Below are positions 29,966-39,245 of a DNA stretch of 59,308 bases, in pieces. How positions within the stretch are numbered: the stretch's first letter is position 1; each line of letters opens with the position of its first letter. The DNA is taken from NCBI RefSeq assembly GCF_028618525.1, contig NZ_JAQITC010000015.1, forward strand, positions 1 to 59,308. The letters are read 5' to 3'. This DNA comes from Bartonella sp. AU55XJBT (GTDB lineage Bacteria; Pseudomonadota; Alphaproteobacteria; Rhizobiales; Rhizobiaceae). The notes under the pieces are model-generated. The model saw only the letters and a program-made list of their open reading frames with translations. It made no database searches and was not told the origin of the DNA. The translations under genes and the position numbers were made by a program.

Positions 29966-31426
29966 GTGGCAAATCTTTATGATGTAATTGTGATTGGATC
30001 AGGTCCAGGCGGATATGTGACCGCAATTCGTGCAGCACAATGTGGCTTTAAGACTGCGATTGTTGAGCGTGAGCATTTGGGAGGAATTTGTTTAAATTGG
30101 GGGTGTATTCCAACAAAGGCCCTTTTACGTTCGGCGGAAATAAAACATTTTGCTGAACATGTGAAAGAGTATGGACTCAAAATTAATGGTTCAATTGAAG
30201 CAAACATCAAAGATGTTGTGACACGTTCACGCGGCGTTTCATCCCGTTTAAATGCTGGTGTTGATTTTTTAATGAAAAAAAACAAAATTGATATTATCTG
30301 GGGTGAAGCAAAGCTTATGAAAGCAGCGAAGGCAAGTCAACCTGCGGAAATTATGGTTTCTTCATCCTCCAAACCGGTTATGCAACCGCAAAATCCAGTT
30401 CCTAAAGGAACATTAGGGAAGGGGACTTATCAAGCAAAGCACATCATTATTGCAACAGGAGCACGTCCTCGTGTCCTTCCTAGTATTGAGCCAGATGGAA
30501 AGCTCATTTGGACTTATTTTGAAGCTATGATACCGACAGCAATGCCAAAATCGCTTTTGGTCATAGGGTCTGGAGCAATTGGTATTGAATTTGCTTCCTT
30601 TTATAATGATATGGGAGCAAAGGTCACTGTCGTTGAAATGATGCCTCATATCATGCCTGCTGAAGATATTGAAATTTCAACATTTGCTCGTAAACAGTTA
30701 GAGAAAAAAGGTTTACGTATTCTTTGCCAAGCAAAAGTCACAAAGGTTGAAAAAGCTTCCAATTCTGTGACTGTACATATTGATGTTCAGGGAAAAATAG
30801 AGACAATGACGGTTGATCGAGTGATTTCAGCTGTTGGAGTGCAGGGTAATATTGAGAATCTTGGGTTAGAGGCGTTGGGTATAAAAACCGATCGTGGATG
30901 CATTGTAACCGATGAATGGAGTTGGACAGGGGTTGCGGGTATTTACGCTATCGGTGATGTGGCAGGTCCTCCTATGTTAGCTCATAAAGCAGAAGAAGAA
31001 GGCGTGATATGTATTGAACGTCTTGCTGGTTTAAAGAATATTCATCCGCTTGATAAGAAAAGAATTCCAGGGTGCACCTATTGCACACCGCAAGTTGCAT
31101 CTGTAGGGCTTACAGAAGCATCAGCAAAAGAAGCAGGGTATGATATACGTATTGGTCGTTATTCTTTTTCCGCCAATGGCAAGGCGATTGCTTTGGGTGA
31201 AGATCAGGGGTTAGTAAAAACCATTTTTGATAAAAAAACAGGACAGCTTCTTGGCGCCCATATGGTAGGGGCTGAGGTAACAGAATTGATACAGGGATTT
31301 GTTATTGCCATGAATCTTGAAACAACAGAGGAAGAATTGATGCATACCGTTTTTCCACATCCGACCTTATCGGAAATGATGAAAGAAAGTGTATTGGATG
31401 CTTATGGTCAAGTTTTAAACGCTTGA
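29966..31426 (+). CDS. lpdA: Dihydrolipoyl dehydrogenase (E3)
   Basis: Reoxidises dihydrolipoate with FAD and NAD+ for the pyruvate dehydrogenase complex. The FAD-binding GSGPGG motif is at 11-16, the redox disulfide is Cys42/Cys47 (GGICLNWGCIPT), and the C-terminal catalytic pair is His465/Glu470 (FPHPTLSE). The frame is open from 29927, but GTG at 29966 has a GGAGG site seven bases upstream and gives the family start MANLYDVIVIGSG (486 residues). An ATG at 29960 is too close to that site. Follows pdhC after a 216-base gap. Confidence 0.95.
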   Translation: MANLYDVIVIGSGPGGYVTAIRAAQCGFKTAIVEREHLGGICLNWGCIPTKALLRSAEIKHFAEHVKEYGLKINGSIEANIKDVVTRSRGVSSRLNAGVDFLMKKNKIDIIWGEAKLMKAAKASQPAEIMVSSSSKPVMQPQNPVPKGTLGKGTYQAKHIIIATGARPRVLPSIEPDGKLIWTYFEAMIPTAMPKSLLVIGSGAIGIEFASFYNDMGAKVTVVEMMPHIMPAEDIEISTFARKQLEKKGLRILCQAKVTKVEKASNSVTVHIDVQGKIETMTVDRVISAVGVQGNIENLGLEALGIKTDRGCIVTDEWSWTGVAGIYAIGDVAGPPMLAHKAEEEGVICIERLAGLKNIHPLDKKRIPGCTYCTPQVASVGLTEASAKEAGYDIRIGRYSFSANGKAIALGEDQGLVKTIFDKKTGQLLGAHMVGAEVTELIQGFVIAMNLETTEEELMHTVFPHPTLSEMMKESVLDAYGQVLNA

Positions 31427-31494
31427 TGATTTGGTTTGTGTGAAAGATTTTGTATTTTTCATTACTCCTTCGTATTTATAAGGCAAAGGCTTAA

Positions 31495-32457
31495 ATGGTT
31501 ACGGTTGTTGATAGAGTTACGAATAGACGTTTGCGTCATCCTGAAAAGGCCCATCGTCCGGATACAAGCGTTCAGAAAAAGCCGGATTGGATTCGTGTAA
31601 AAGCGCCAACATCGCCGATCTATAAGGAAACGCATGGTATTGTACGCACCCATAAATTAGTGACTGTCTGTGAAGAAGCAGGTTGCCCTAATATCGGCGA
31701 ATGTTGGAGCCAACGGCATGCCAGCTTTATGATTTTAGGTGAGATATGTACGCGTGCGTGTGCTTTTTGTAACGTTGCAACAGGTATTCCACTTGCCGTT
31801 GATGATAACGAGCCAGAACGTGTCGCTGATGCTGTTGCACGGATGGAATTAAAGCATGTTGTTATCACATCTGTTGATCGTGATGATCTTGCTGATGGTG
31901 GTGCTGAGCATTTTGCAAAAGTTATTTATGCGATTCGTCGAAAAGCGCCTAAAACGACAATTGAAGTTCTTACACCTGATTTTCGTCATAAGGATGGTGC
32001 TTTAGAAATTGTTGTTGCTGCTAAGCCTGATGTTTTTAATCATAACTTGGAAACAGTCCCTTCTAAATATTTGACGGTGCGTCCGGGTGCGCGTTATTTT
32101 CATTCAATTCGTTTGTTGCAACGCGTTAAAGAATTGGATCCAACAATTTTTACAAAATCGGGAATTATGGTTGGTCTTGGGGAGGAGAGAAATGAAATTC
32201 TACAATTAATGGATGATTTACGCTCTGCTGATGTGGACTTTATGACAATTGGACAATATTTGCAGCCTACGCGAAAACATCATCCAGTTGTTCGTTTTGT
32301 GCCTCCTGAAGAGTTTGAATCTTTTGCCAAAATTGGTAAAGTAAAGGGATTTTTACATATGGCTTCTAATCCTCTGACGCGTTCATCTCATCATGCCGGA
32401 GATGATTTTGCTATTTTGCAAAAAGCGCGTGATGAAAAATTTTTCTTACAGAGATAA
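31495..32457 (+). CDS. lipA: Lipoyl synthase
   Basis: Radical-SAM enzyme that inserts two sulfur atoms into protein-bound octanoyl groups, supplying lipoate to PdhB and PdhC. The 320-residue product has the auxiliary cluster cysteines 59, 64 and 70 ([12 protein letters not shown]) and the radical-SAM CxxxCxxC at 85, 89 and 92 (CTRACAFC). It sits just downstream of lpdA and overlaps the next gene by one base, as is common in this order. Confidence 0.97.
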   Translation: MVTVVDRVTNRRLRHPEKAHRPDTSVQKKPDWIRVKAPTSPIYKETHGIVRTHKLVTVCEEAGCPNIGECWSQRHASFMILGEICTRACAFCNVATGIPLAVDDNEPERVADAVARMELKHVVITSVDRDDLADGGAEHFAKVIYAIRRKAPKTTIEVLTPDFRHKDGALEIVVAAKPDVFNHNLETVPSKYLTVRPGARYFHSIRLLQRVKELDPTIFTKSGIMVGLGEERNEILQLMDDLRSADVDFMTIGQYLQPTRKHHPVVRFVPPEEFESFAKIGKVKGFLHMASNPLTRSSHHAGDDFAILQKARDEKFFLQR

Positions 32458-32921
32458 TGATGCCAACTTTTTCAATACATCGGCAGGTTGCCCATAGTGC
32501 TCGTGAAATGTTTGATCTTGTGTCAGATATTGAACGTTATCCTGAGTTTTTACCCATGTGTGAGGCTTTAATAATACGTTCTCGCAAGGAATATGAAGAA
32601 AAAACATTGCTTCTTGCAGATATGACCGTTGGCTATAAGATTATTCGAGAAACTTTTACGACCCAAGTTTTTCTTCAGCCAAAGAAAGGTTTGATAGAGG
32701 TTAATTATATTGATGGTCCATTTAAATATCTTGAAAATCGTTGGGCCTTTGATGATATTGAAAACACCAATGCATGTAATGTAGAGTTTTTTATTGATTA
32801 TGAGTTTAAAAGTAAAATACTTGGACGTGTGATGGGCTCCATGTTTGATATTGCATTTCGTAAATTTACCGATGCTTTTGAGAAGCGTGCCCATCAGATT
32901 TATGGTTCTACGGTAACGTAG
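32457..32921 (+). CDS. ratA: START-like protein, COQ10/RatA family
   Basis: A 154-residue single-domain protein of the polyketide cyclase/START-like family. Marks are ARE-MFDLVSDIERYPEFLPMC near the N-terminus, GLIEVNYIDGPFKYLENRW in the middle, and GRVMGSMFDIAFRKFTDAFEKRA in the C-terminal helix. The mitochondrial relative COQ10 binds coenzyme Q and helps respiration; E. coli RatA was described as a ribosome-binding toxin. Placement after lipA suggests the respiratory role, which is inference. The start codon overlaps the lipA stop by one base. Confidence 0.88.
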   Translation: MMPTFSIHRQVAHSAREMFDLVSDIERYPEFLPMCEALIIRSRKEYEEKTLLLADMTVGYKIIRETFTTQVFLQPKKGLIEVNYIDGPFKYLENRWAFDDIENTNACNVEFFIDYEFKSKILGRVMGSMFDIAFRKFTDAFEKRAHQIYGSTVT

Positions 32922-32969
32922 TCTATTCTGTGATTTTTTAACAATACGTTTTACTTATATTAAAAAGCG

Positions 32970-33007
32970 TGAAGATGAAAATCGCTTCCCATCTTTATAA
33001 TTTTTTT
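32970..33007 (+). terminator. Possible terminator after ratA
   Basis: AAGATG and CATCTT arms, with a 12-base loop, are followed by TATAATTTTTTT. A competing AGCG/CGCT pairing overlaps it, so the exact fold is unsure. Confidence 0.4.
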
Positions 33008-33056
33008 CTTTTTTAGGGGCAGATCTTTTAAACAGAGTATCACAATATTATTAGAC

Positions 33057-33073
33057 AATATATTGATTTATAA
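33057..33073 (+). repeat. Dispersed AT-rich intergenic motif, copy 2
   Basis: AATATATTGATTTATAA, identical to the copy at 4215. It continues TGATAAT, which also occurs next to the motif relative near 1276-1293. It lies between two convergent genes. Confidence 0.45.
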
Positions 33074-33295
33074 TGATAATTTAGTGTTATTTATTTTATT
33101 TGAATTAAAATTCTTAATACTTTAGGTTTCTCTCTTTCCAAATCTGTTTGATTCATCATAAAACAGGATTGGAGATAGTCTTATGATATTCAGGTCTTTC
33201 ATTCTTAAGTTGGGAGACAATAAATTATTTTTGCAAGATGTTGATGATTATGAACTCCAATGTAAAATAGAGAGTTTTGAAATTGGTATGGGAAT

Positions 33296-33784
33296 TCAGT
33301 GAAGTCGCTCCAGAATCATTTGAAAAGCATTTTCAACAGTTGCATGGCGAATAGTCTTACGATCAAGATGACCAAAGTGCATTTCTTTGTGCAGGGAGGA
33401 GTGATTTTTATAAGCAACGGCAAAATGCACAAGTCCTACAGGTTTGTTCAGACTTTCACCTCCTGGACCAGCAATTCCTGTTACAGAAACTGCAATGTCA
33501 GCTCGTGAATGTTTTAATCCACCCTCAGCCATTGCAAGAGCAACTTCTTTTGAAACGGCACCATAGTTTTTTATAAGTTCAGCGCACACGCTAACAAGGC
33601 GTGTTTTAGATTCATTTGAATAAACAACAAATCCACAATCGAGAACATCTGATGATCCTGCAATATTTGTGAGGCTTGCAGCAATGAGCCCTCCTGTACA
33701 AGACTCTACAGTTGTTAAAAGTAAACCCTTTTGGCGACAGGTATTAAGAACTTCACACGCTTGTTTTTCGCAAAAATATGTCAT
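33296..33784 (-). CDS. pncC: CinA C-terminal domain protein (NMN amidohydrolase family)
   Basis: Stand-alone CinA C-terminal domain, a family whose members deamidate nicotinamide mononucleotide in NAD recycling. The 162-residue product has the family motifs TVESCTGGLIAASLTNIAGSSDV, YSNESKTRLV and SVTGIAGPGG. Its ATG overlaps the ispDF stop by four bases (ATGA), so it is translated with ispDF. Enzyme activity is inferred from the family. Confidence 0.92.
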   Translation of the reverse strand: MTYFCEKQACEVLNTCRQKGLLLTTVESCTGGLIAASLTNIAGSSDVLDCGFVVYSNESKTRLVSVCAELIKNYGAVSKEVALAMAEGGLKHSRADIAVSVTGIAGPGGESLNKPVGLVHFAVAYKNHSSLHKEMHFGHLDRKTIRHATVENAFQMILERLH

Positions 33785-34971
33785 TTGGGAATTTCTCCTG
33801 GATAAAGAATACTCGCTGTTGCCAAAGCTGCAATGCCTTCGCCACGACCAATAAATCCAAGCTTTTCGTTTGTTGTTGCTTTGATGGAAATTCGATTGGA
33901 TGAAATTGTGAGGATGCGCATAAGATTTTCCATCATTGTTTGACGATAGGGGCCGATTTTAGGTTCTTCAGCGATCAAGGTGATATCCACATTAGCAATA
34001 CGACCGCCCGCTTGTGTAACAATATCAAGAGCATGACGAAGAAAAATTTCTGATGATACATTTTTCCATTGAGGATCAGAGGGAGGAAAATGTGTACCGA
34101 TATCTCCTGCACCTTGAGTTGCAAGAAGAGCATCTGTTAATGCATGAAGAGCAACATCTGCATCGGAATGTCCATTTAATTTTTTATGAAAAGGAATTTT
34201 TATACCACATAATATAAGACAATCTCCTTTTTCGAAAGAATGAACATCATAACCATTGCCAGTACGGATATCAGGAAACATTTGCATTTTTTTTTGGAGA
34301 TATAAATGAGCGGTATCAAAATCCTTGTGCCATGTAATTTTTATATTATGAGGATCACCTAGAACAGTAAGCATAGGAATCCCAAACCATTCGGCAATTG
34401 CACAATCATCAGTGAAGTCTTCTTTACAAACTTTTTTTGCTTGTTTATGGGCCGCTAAGATATGTTCAAAGGGAAAACACTGTGGTGTTTGTGCACTATA
34501 AAGATGGGTACGGGGAATTGTTTCTAAAACATGCTGATGATTGACGCGTTTAAGGGTATCAGAAATGGGGAGAACAGGAAGAACGCCTTTTTCAGGCGTG
34601 ATAGTGTTATGAATGTTATCAAGAAGATTCTTTTCGATAAAGGGACGTGCACCATCATGAATATGCACGTATCGGGGATTGAATTTTTTAAGTGCCTGAA
34701 GTCCATGTAAGGTAGAGATTTGACGTGTATTGCCCCCTTCAACGATAATAAGGCGTTCTTTAAATTCGGCGAGTGTTTGTTCACAGATTTGATGATCTTC
34801 TGGATGAATAACGAGGATAATTGTTGTGATCGCTGGATGCTGCAAAAAACAATGTACGGTGTGATAAATAATCGGCTTTTGTCCTAGAAGCCGATATTGT
34901 TTTGGAATTTCATGGGGAGATCCTGCTCTTTCACCACGTCCAGCGGCTAATATGATTGCTGCAATAGAAAT
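33781..34971 (-). CDS. ispDF: Bifunctional IspD/IspF isoprenoid enzyme, apparent ATT start
   Basis: Fused enzyme with two steps of the non-mevalonate isoprenoid route: CTP-dependent cytidylyltransferase (IspD, about 1-225) and the cyclodiphosphate synthase (IspF, about 235-396). IspD marks: IAAIILAAGRGERAG, PKQYRLLGQKP, HDGARPF. IspF marks: GNGYDVHSF, NGHSDADVALHALTDA, DIGTHFPPSDP. No ATG, GTG or TTG precedes the LAAGRG motif in frame; the first is TTG at 34845, 42 codons in, which would delete the nucleotide-binding loop. An ATT at 34971 lies seven bases after AAGGAG (34984-34979) and gives SIAAIILAAGRG right after the start, so I infer ATT initiation. Stop overlaps pncC. Confidence 0.9.
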   Translation of the reverse strand: MSIAAIILAAGRGERAGSPHEIPKQYRLLGQKPIIYHTVHCFLQHPAITTIILVIHPEDHQICEQTLAEFKERLIIVEGGNTRQISTLHGLQALKKFNPRYVHIHDGARPFIEKNLLDNIHNTITPEKGVLPVLPISDTLKRVNHQHVLETIPRTHLYSAQTPQCFPFEHILAAHKQAKKVCKEDFTDDCAIAEWFGIPMLTVLGDPHNIKITWHKDFDTAHLYLQKKMQMFPDIRTGNGYDVHSFEKGDCLILCGIKIPFHKKLNGHSDADVALHALTDALLATQGAGDIGTHFPPSDPQWKNVSSEIFLRHALDIVTQAGGRIANVDITLIAEEPKIGPYRQTMMENLMRILTISSNRISIKATTNEKLGFIGRGEGIAALATASILYPGEIPK

Positions 34972-34978
34972 ACTGAAT

Positions 34979-34984
34979 CTCCTT
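34979..34984 (-). promoter_or_regulatory. Ribosome binding site deciding the ispDF start
   Basis: AAGGAG on the minus strand, seven bases before the ATT codon at 34971. It is the only strong site near the start of the IspD-coding frame, and there is an in-frame stop a few codons upstream. Confidence 0.65.
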
Positions 34985-35004
34985 AATATTATAACTTTAG
35001 TTTA

Positions 35005-35436
35005 TTATTTATTCACTTTAAAATGATTTTGAAAGGATGGCCGTTGTAGATCAGCAAGGGATATCACGGATAACACCTCAAAAAAAGCATTTAATGCTTT
35101 TTGAAGTGCGATATTTAAACCACAAAAATCGATCAATGGACAATTGGGTTCTGCATTATCAAAACATTCTGCTAGGGAAAAGTTATCTTCTGTTACTTTC
35201 AAAACATCAGCAACAGAAATCTCTTCTGCGGGTTTAGCCAATTTAACACCACCATTGCGTCCACGCACTGTTTGTATGAAACCTGCTTGAACAAGCGGTT
35301 GAAGGATTTTAAATAAAAAAAGTTCTGAAACAGCATATGTTTTAGCAATTTCTGGAACACGACTGAGTGACCCCTGATTATCTGCACAATACATGAGCAT
35401 TCGAAGAGCATAATTTGTTTGTTTTGTTAATCGCAT
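35005..35436 (-). CDS. rirA: Rrf2-family iron regulator RirA
   Basis: Iron-sulfur-cluster repressor of iron uptake genes in Rhizobiales. The 143-residue product begins MRLTKQTNYALRMLMYCADN, which matches the RirA pattern. It has a winged-helix region (VSELFLFKILQPLVQAGFIQTVRGRNGGVKL) and the three cluster cysteines 91, 99 and 105 (AECF, NCPLIDFC). It is divergent from ntrY and lies only 33 bases upstream of ispDF on the same strand, so it is probably cotranscribed with ispDF and pncC. IscR and NsrR are relatives, but the start and the Cys spacing favour RirA. Confidence 0.88.
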   Translation of the reverse strand: MRLTKQTNYALRMLMYCADNQGSLSRVPEIAKTYAVSELFLFKILQPLVQAGFIQTVRGRNGGVKLAKPAEEISVADVLKVTEDNFSLAECFDNAEPNCPLIDFCGLNIALQKALNAFFEVLSVISLADLQRPSFQNHFKVNK

Positions 35437-35613
35437 CTTGTTTCCTTTGTAAAGTATCGTCGAACGCAGATTATTTTAAAGATATTTTGCAAAATGAAGA
35501 AGTTCTTCCTTATTGATTATATTTATTTGCTCTATTTTAAATGGAGTATTATCATTGTCAATTTTTGTCACAAAAGATTATATGAGAATAATGTGATAAG
35601 GGTCTGTAAGCTT

Positions 35614-37881
35614 ATGATGAATGCAACATCTGTGACGAATCCTCAAGACATCGATAAAAATACTTATAACGATGAGTTGTATCGTTTAAGCAAGGTATAT
35701 ATCTTTTTAGGGATTGCAATTATTGTATTGGCTTTATTTACAGCCTCTATTTCGTTTATTATTCTTATTGGATTGACCCCTATTGTTCCGAGTAGAACAG
35801 TCACCCTTATTCTTATAGGGATTAATAGTTTTTGGGTTTTAGGGCTTGTTATCATCGTTTTTTATGAGATGATTCCCATCATTCGAGCTTGGCGTTCCAA
35901 GCGTGCAGGCTCGCGTCTTCATGTGCGCCTTATTTCATTGTTTGCACTTGTTGCGACCATGCCAGCTGTTGCTGTCGCTCTTGTATCGGGTCCAGCACTA
36001 AATTTAGGACTTGATCGATGGTTTGATACCACAACGCGGCAAATTGTAGGTTCTTCTATTGATTTAGCAAATGCTTATGCAGATGAAATGCTTCAAAATT
36101 TAAAAAATTTATCCTACGCGATGGCATTTGCACTTGATAACAAAAAACTTTTAGAGCGTAATCCAGCTGAATATCGGATGCAATTAACGCGTCATGCTCT
36201 AGGACGCAATTTACGTGGTGCATTTTTGTTAAGTTCTAGCGGAACGATTTTTGTATCAAGTGCTCTTGGGGATGAGGATAAACTACCAATTCCTCCTTCG
36301 CACCTTATCGAGCGTGCAACCAGCGCGAGGCCTTTTTCTTTTCAACCAGGCGTTCATGATTATTTTGGTATTATTTTAAAATTTAACAATATTCCAAACA
36401 CATTTTTATATTTGGTGCGTGACGTTGATAAAGGCGTTTTATCGGCTTTGCGTTTGACAGAAGTTAATACAGATCGTTATCGTGATTTAAATGAAAACCG
36501 CCTGTTGACACAAATTGCATTTGGTATGCTTTATTTATGTCTTTTTTTTAGTTTATTCTTGTCCGCTATTTGGGCAGCTATTGCTGTTGCTGATCGCTTA
36601 GTTCGTCCTATTCGTCTTCTCATTAGTGCAGCTGATGATGTTGCGTCTGGGAATATGGAGATTTTCGTCCCAGTACGAGCAAAAGATGGGGATATTGGGC
36701 AGTTATCCAAAACTTTTAATTATATGGTCAGTGAATTGAAAAGTCGGCGCAATGAGTTGATTGCAGTACGTGATCAAATTGATGAGAGACGGCGTTTTTC
36801 TGAAGCTGTGTTATCGGGTGTAACAGCGGGAGTTGCAGGTATCGATGATAATGGTGATATTACAATTATTAATCGGTCTATTGAAACGATGTTTGATATT
36901 CGTGCTGAACAGGTTGTTGGACAAAGTCTTTTATCTTTAAGTGCTGAAATTTGGCAGGTTTTTCAGTTAGCGCGTTCATTGGACCGTAAAAATCATCGTG
37001 AGCAGGTTACTTTAAACGTTGCAGGAAAAGAGCGTGTCTGTAATGTCCAAGTTACGATGGAAGAGGATGATGGACAGGGGCAATCTTGGGTTCTAACAAT
37101 TGATGATATTACAGACCTCGTTGCAGCGCAACGTACAGCGGCGTGGGCGGATATTGCACGGCGCATTGCACACGAAATTAAAAATCCTCTCACACCTATT
37201 CAGTTATCGGCTGAACGTATTCGTAAACGTTATAACAAAGTTATTATACAAGATAGAGAGGTTTTTGAGCGGTGTATTGACACAATTATTCGCCAAGTTG
37301 GAGATATTGGGCGTATGGTTGATGAGTTTTCTTCTTTTGCACGTATGCCCAAACCACAAATGCATGTTTTAGATATACGTGAATTGTTGCGTGAAGCATG
37401 TTTCTTGATAGAAGTGACGCGACATGATATTTATTTTGAGCAAGACTTAGGAAGTCTCCCCCTTATGGGGGCATTTGATAATCGTCTTATTGTCCAGGCT
37501 TTTTGCAACGTTATCAAAAATGCGAGCGAATCCATAGATTCGGTTATGCGAGAGGAAAATATTCACGGTCATATTCTTGTCCGTTCTTACCGTCAAGAAG
37601 AATGGGTAATTGTGGATGTTGTTGATAACGGGAAAGGACTTCCTAAAGAGCAAAGACAAAAGTTATTAGAACCCTATATAACAACACGGGAGAAAGGAAC
37701 AGGACTCGGGCTAGCCATTGTGCGCAAAGTTATTGAAGATCACGGAGGCTCCATGGAGCTTCATGATGCACCGGAGAGTTTTTATGAAGGTCGTGGTGCG
37801 ATGATCCGTTTGATATTTCCCTCAGATGGGGGGAAGCAGGGTAGTATTATACAAGCCATAAATCATAAGATAGGGGAATAG
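35614..37881 (+). CDS. ntrY: Sensor histidine kinase NtrY
   Basis: Membrane kinase of the NtrYX two-component system; in alphaproteobacteria it is linked to nitrogen and redox or envelope responses. In order: three membrane helices near the N-terminus and one later (LFFSLFLSAIWAAIAVA), a large extracytoplasmic region, HAMP (LVRPIRLLISAADDVASGN), PAS (VLSGVTAGVAGIDDNGDI), HisKA with the phosphoacceptor in IAHEIKNPLTPIQLSAER, and HATPase (DNGKGLPKEQ, GTGLGLAIVRKV). The frame is open from 35494, but the first 40 residues look spurious and lack a ribosome binding site. I take ATG at 35614 (755 residues), with moderate certainty about the start. Confidence 0.93.
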   Translation: MMNATSVTNPQDIDKNTYNDELYRLSKVYIFLGIAIIVLALFTASISFIILIGLTPIVPSRTVTLILIGINSFWVLGLVIIVFYEMIPIIRAWRSKRAGSRLHVRLISLFALVATMPAVAVALVSGPALNLGLDRWFDTTTRQIVGSSIDLANAYADEMLQNLKNLSYAMAFALDNKKLLERNPAEYRMQLTRHALGRNLRGAFLLSSSGTIFVSSALGDEDKLPIPPSHLIERATSARPFSFQPGVHDYFGIILKFNNIPNTFLYLVRDVDKGVLSALRLTEVNTDRYRDLNENRLLTQIAFGMLYLCLFFSLFLSAIWAAIAVADRLVRPIRLLISAADDVASGNMEIFVPVRAKDGDIGQLSKTFNYMVSELKSRRNELIAVRDQIDERRRFSEAVLSGVTAGVAGIDDNGDITIINRSIETMFDIRAEQVVGQSLLSLSAEIWQVFQLARSLDRKNHREQVTLNVAGKERVCNVQVTMEEDDGQGQSWVLTIDDITDLVAAQRTAAWADIARRIAHEIKNPLTPIQLSAERIRKRYNKVIIQDREVFERCIDTIIRQVGDIGRMVDEFSSFARMPKPQMHVLDIRELLREACFLIEVTRHDIYFEQDLGSLPLMGAFDNRLIVQAFCNVIKNASESIDSVMREENIHGHILVRSYRQEEWVIVDVVDNGKGLPKEQRQKLLEPYITTREKGTGLGLAIVRKVIEDHGGSMELHDAPESFYEGRGAMIRLIFPSDGGKQGSIIQAINHKIGE

Positions 37882-37882
37882 T

Positions 37883-39241
37883 ATGGTATCAGATATCTTG
37901 ATTGTTGATGATGAAGCAGATATTCGTGAGCTTGTTGCTGGTATTTTAGATGATGAAGGTTATGAAACGCGTATTGCTTGTAACTCTGATGAAGCATTAG
38001 CGCAAATTAGTGAGCGTATTCCAAAACTCATTTTTTTAGATATTTGGTTACAAGGGAGTCGCCTCGATGGTTTAGCTCTGCTTGATGAAATTAAGACACA
38101 ATATCCAGCTCTTCCGGTTGTTATGATCTCTGGTCATGGTAATATTGAGACGGCTGTTTCAGCTATAAAGCGCGGGGCCTATGATTTTATTGAAAAACCC
38201 TTTAAAGCTGATAGACTTGTATTGGTTGCAGAAAGAACACTTGAAAACTCAAATTTAAAACGTGAGCTTTCAGAATTGCGAAAACGTTCAAATGAGACAT
38301 TGGAGTTGCTCGGAAAATCGACGGTTATAAGAAATTTGCGCCACATCATAGAAAAAGTAGCACCAACCAATAGTCGCATTATGATAACAGGTCCTTCAGG
38401 GGCGGGAAAAGAGACAGTTGCCCGAACGATTCATGCGCTCTCAACACGTTCGAATGGGCCATTTGTTACAATAAATGCAGCGACGATTACACCGGACAGA
38501 ATGGAAATAGAGTTATTTGGCAGCGAAATGGAGGGAAGAGAGCGCAAGATCGGTGCTTTAGAGGAAGCCCATGGTGGAATACTCTATCTTGATGAAATTG
38601 CTGATATGCCGCGTGAAACTCAAGGTAAGATTCTTCGGGTATTAACGGGGCAGACATTTGAGAGAGTTGGTGGTACAAAACGTGTTAAGGTGGATGTTCG
38701 TATCATTTCTTCAACAGCGCAAAATCTTGAAAACCTCATTTCTGACGGACGTTTTAGAGAAGATCTTTTCCACCGCCTTTCCGTTGTTCCTATTGCTGTT
38801 CCGCCTCTTTCAGCCCGTCGTGAAGATATTCCAGAACTTGTGCATCATTTTGTAAAAACAATATCACAGCAGGTTGGAATTAAGCCACGTGAAATTAGTG
38901 ATGATGTGATCGCTATTTTGCAAACACATGCTTGGCCGGGTAATGTACGGCAATTACGCAATAATATTGAGCGTCTTCTTATTCTTGTGCGGGATGGTGA
39001 TGGTCCTATAACAGCGGATTTTCTTCCCAGTGAAGTGAGTGATCCTTTGCCACGTCTTCAAATGGACTCGGATGAAAGTATCATGGATTTACCGTTGCGT
39101 GAAGCACGAGAATTGTTTGAAAAGAGATATTTAGTGGCGCAGATTGGACGTTTGGGTGGAAACATATCGCGTACAGCTGAATTTATAGGCATGGAGCGTT
39201 CAGCTTTACACCGTAAGCTGAAAGCACTTGGAGTTTCTTAA
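37883..39241 (+). CDS. ntrX: Response regulator NtrX
   Basis: Partner of NtrY. The 452-residue product has a receiver domain (1-120, phospho-acceptor Asp53 in FLDIWLQGSRLDG), an AAA+ domain with Walker A GPSGAGKETVA and Walker B GGILYLDEIADMP, and a Fis-type helix-turn-helix at the end (NISRTAEFIGMERSALHRKLKALG). The GAFTGA loop that contacts sigma-54 is absent: after ELFGSEMEGRERK the sequence runs straight to GALEEAHGG. This is known for alphaproteobacterial NtrX, which is thought to act without sigma-54. The start is one base after the ntrY stop. Confidence 0.95.
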   Translation: MVSDILIVDDEADIRELVAGILDDEGYETRIACNSDEALAQISERIPKLIFLDIWLQGSRLDGLALLDEIKTQYPALPVVMISGHGNIETAVSAIKRGAYDFIEKPFKADRLVLVAERTLENSNLKRELSELRKRSNETLELLGKSTVIRNLRHIIEKVAPTNSRIMITGPSGAGKETVARTIHALSTRSNGPFVTINAATITPDRMEIELFGSEMEGRERKIGALEEAHGGILYLDEIADMPRETQGKILRVLTGQTFERVGGTKRVKVDVRIISSTAQNLENLISDGRFREDLFHRLSVVPIAVPPLSARREDIPELVHHFVKTISQQVGIKPREISDDVIAILQTHAWPGNVRQLRNNIERLLILVRDGDGPITADFLPSEVSDPLPRLQMDSDESIMDLPLREARELFEKRYLVAQIGRLGGNISRTAEFIGMERSALHRKLKALGVS

Positions 39242-39245
39242 AACA

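Larger units (their letters stand above)
32922..33295. other. Convergent spacer between ratA and pncC
   Basis: About 370 bases with no gene. It holds a possible terminator for ratA (32970-33007) and a copy of the dispersed motif at 33057-33073. Confidence 0.5.
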
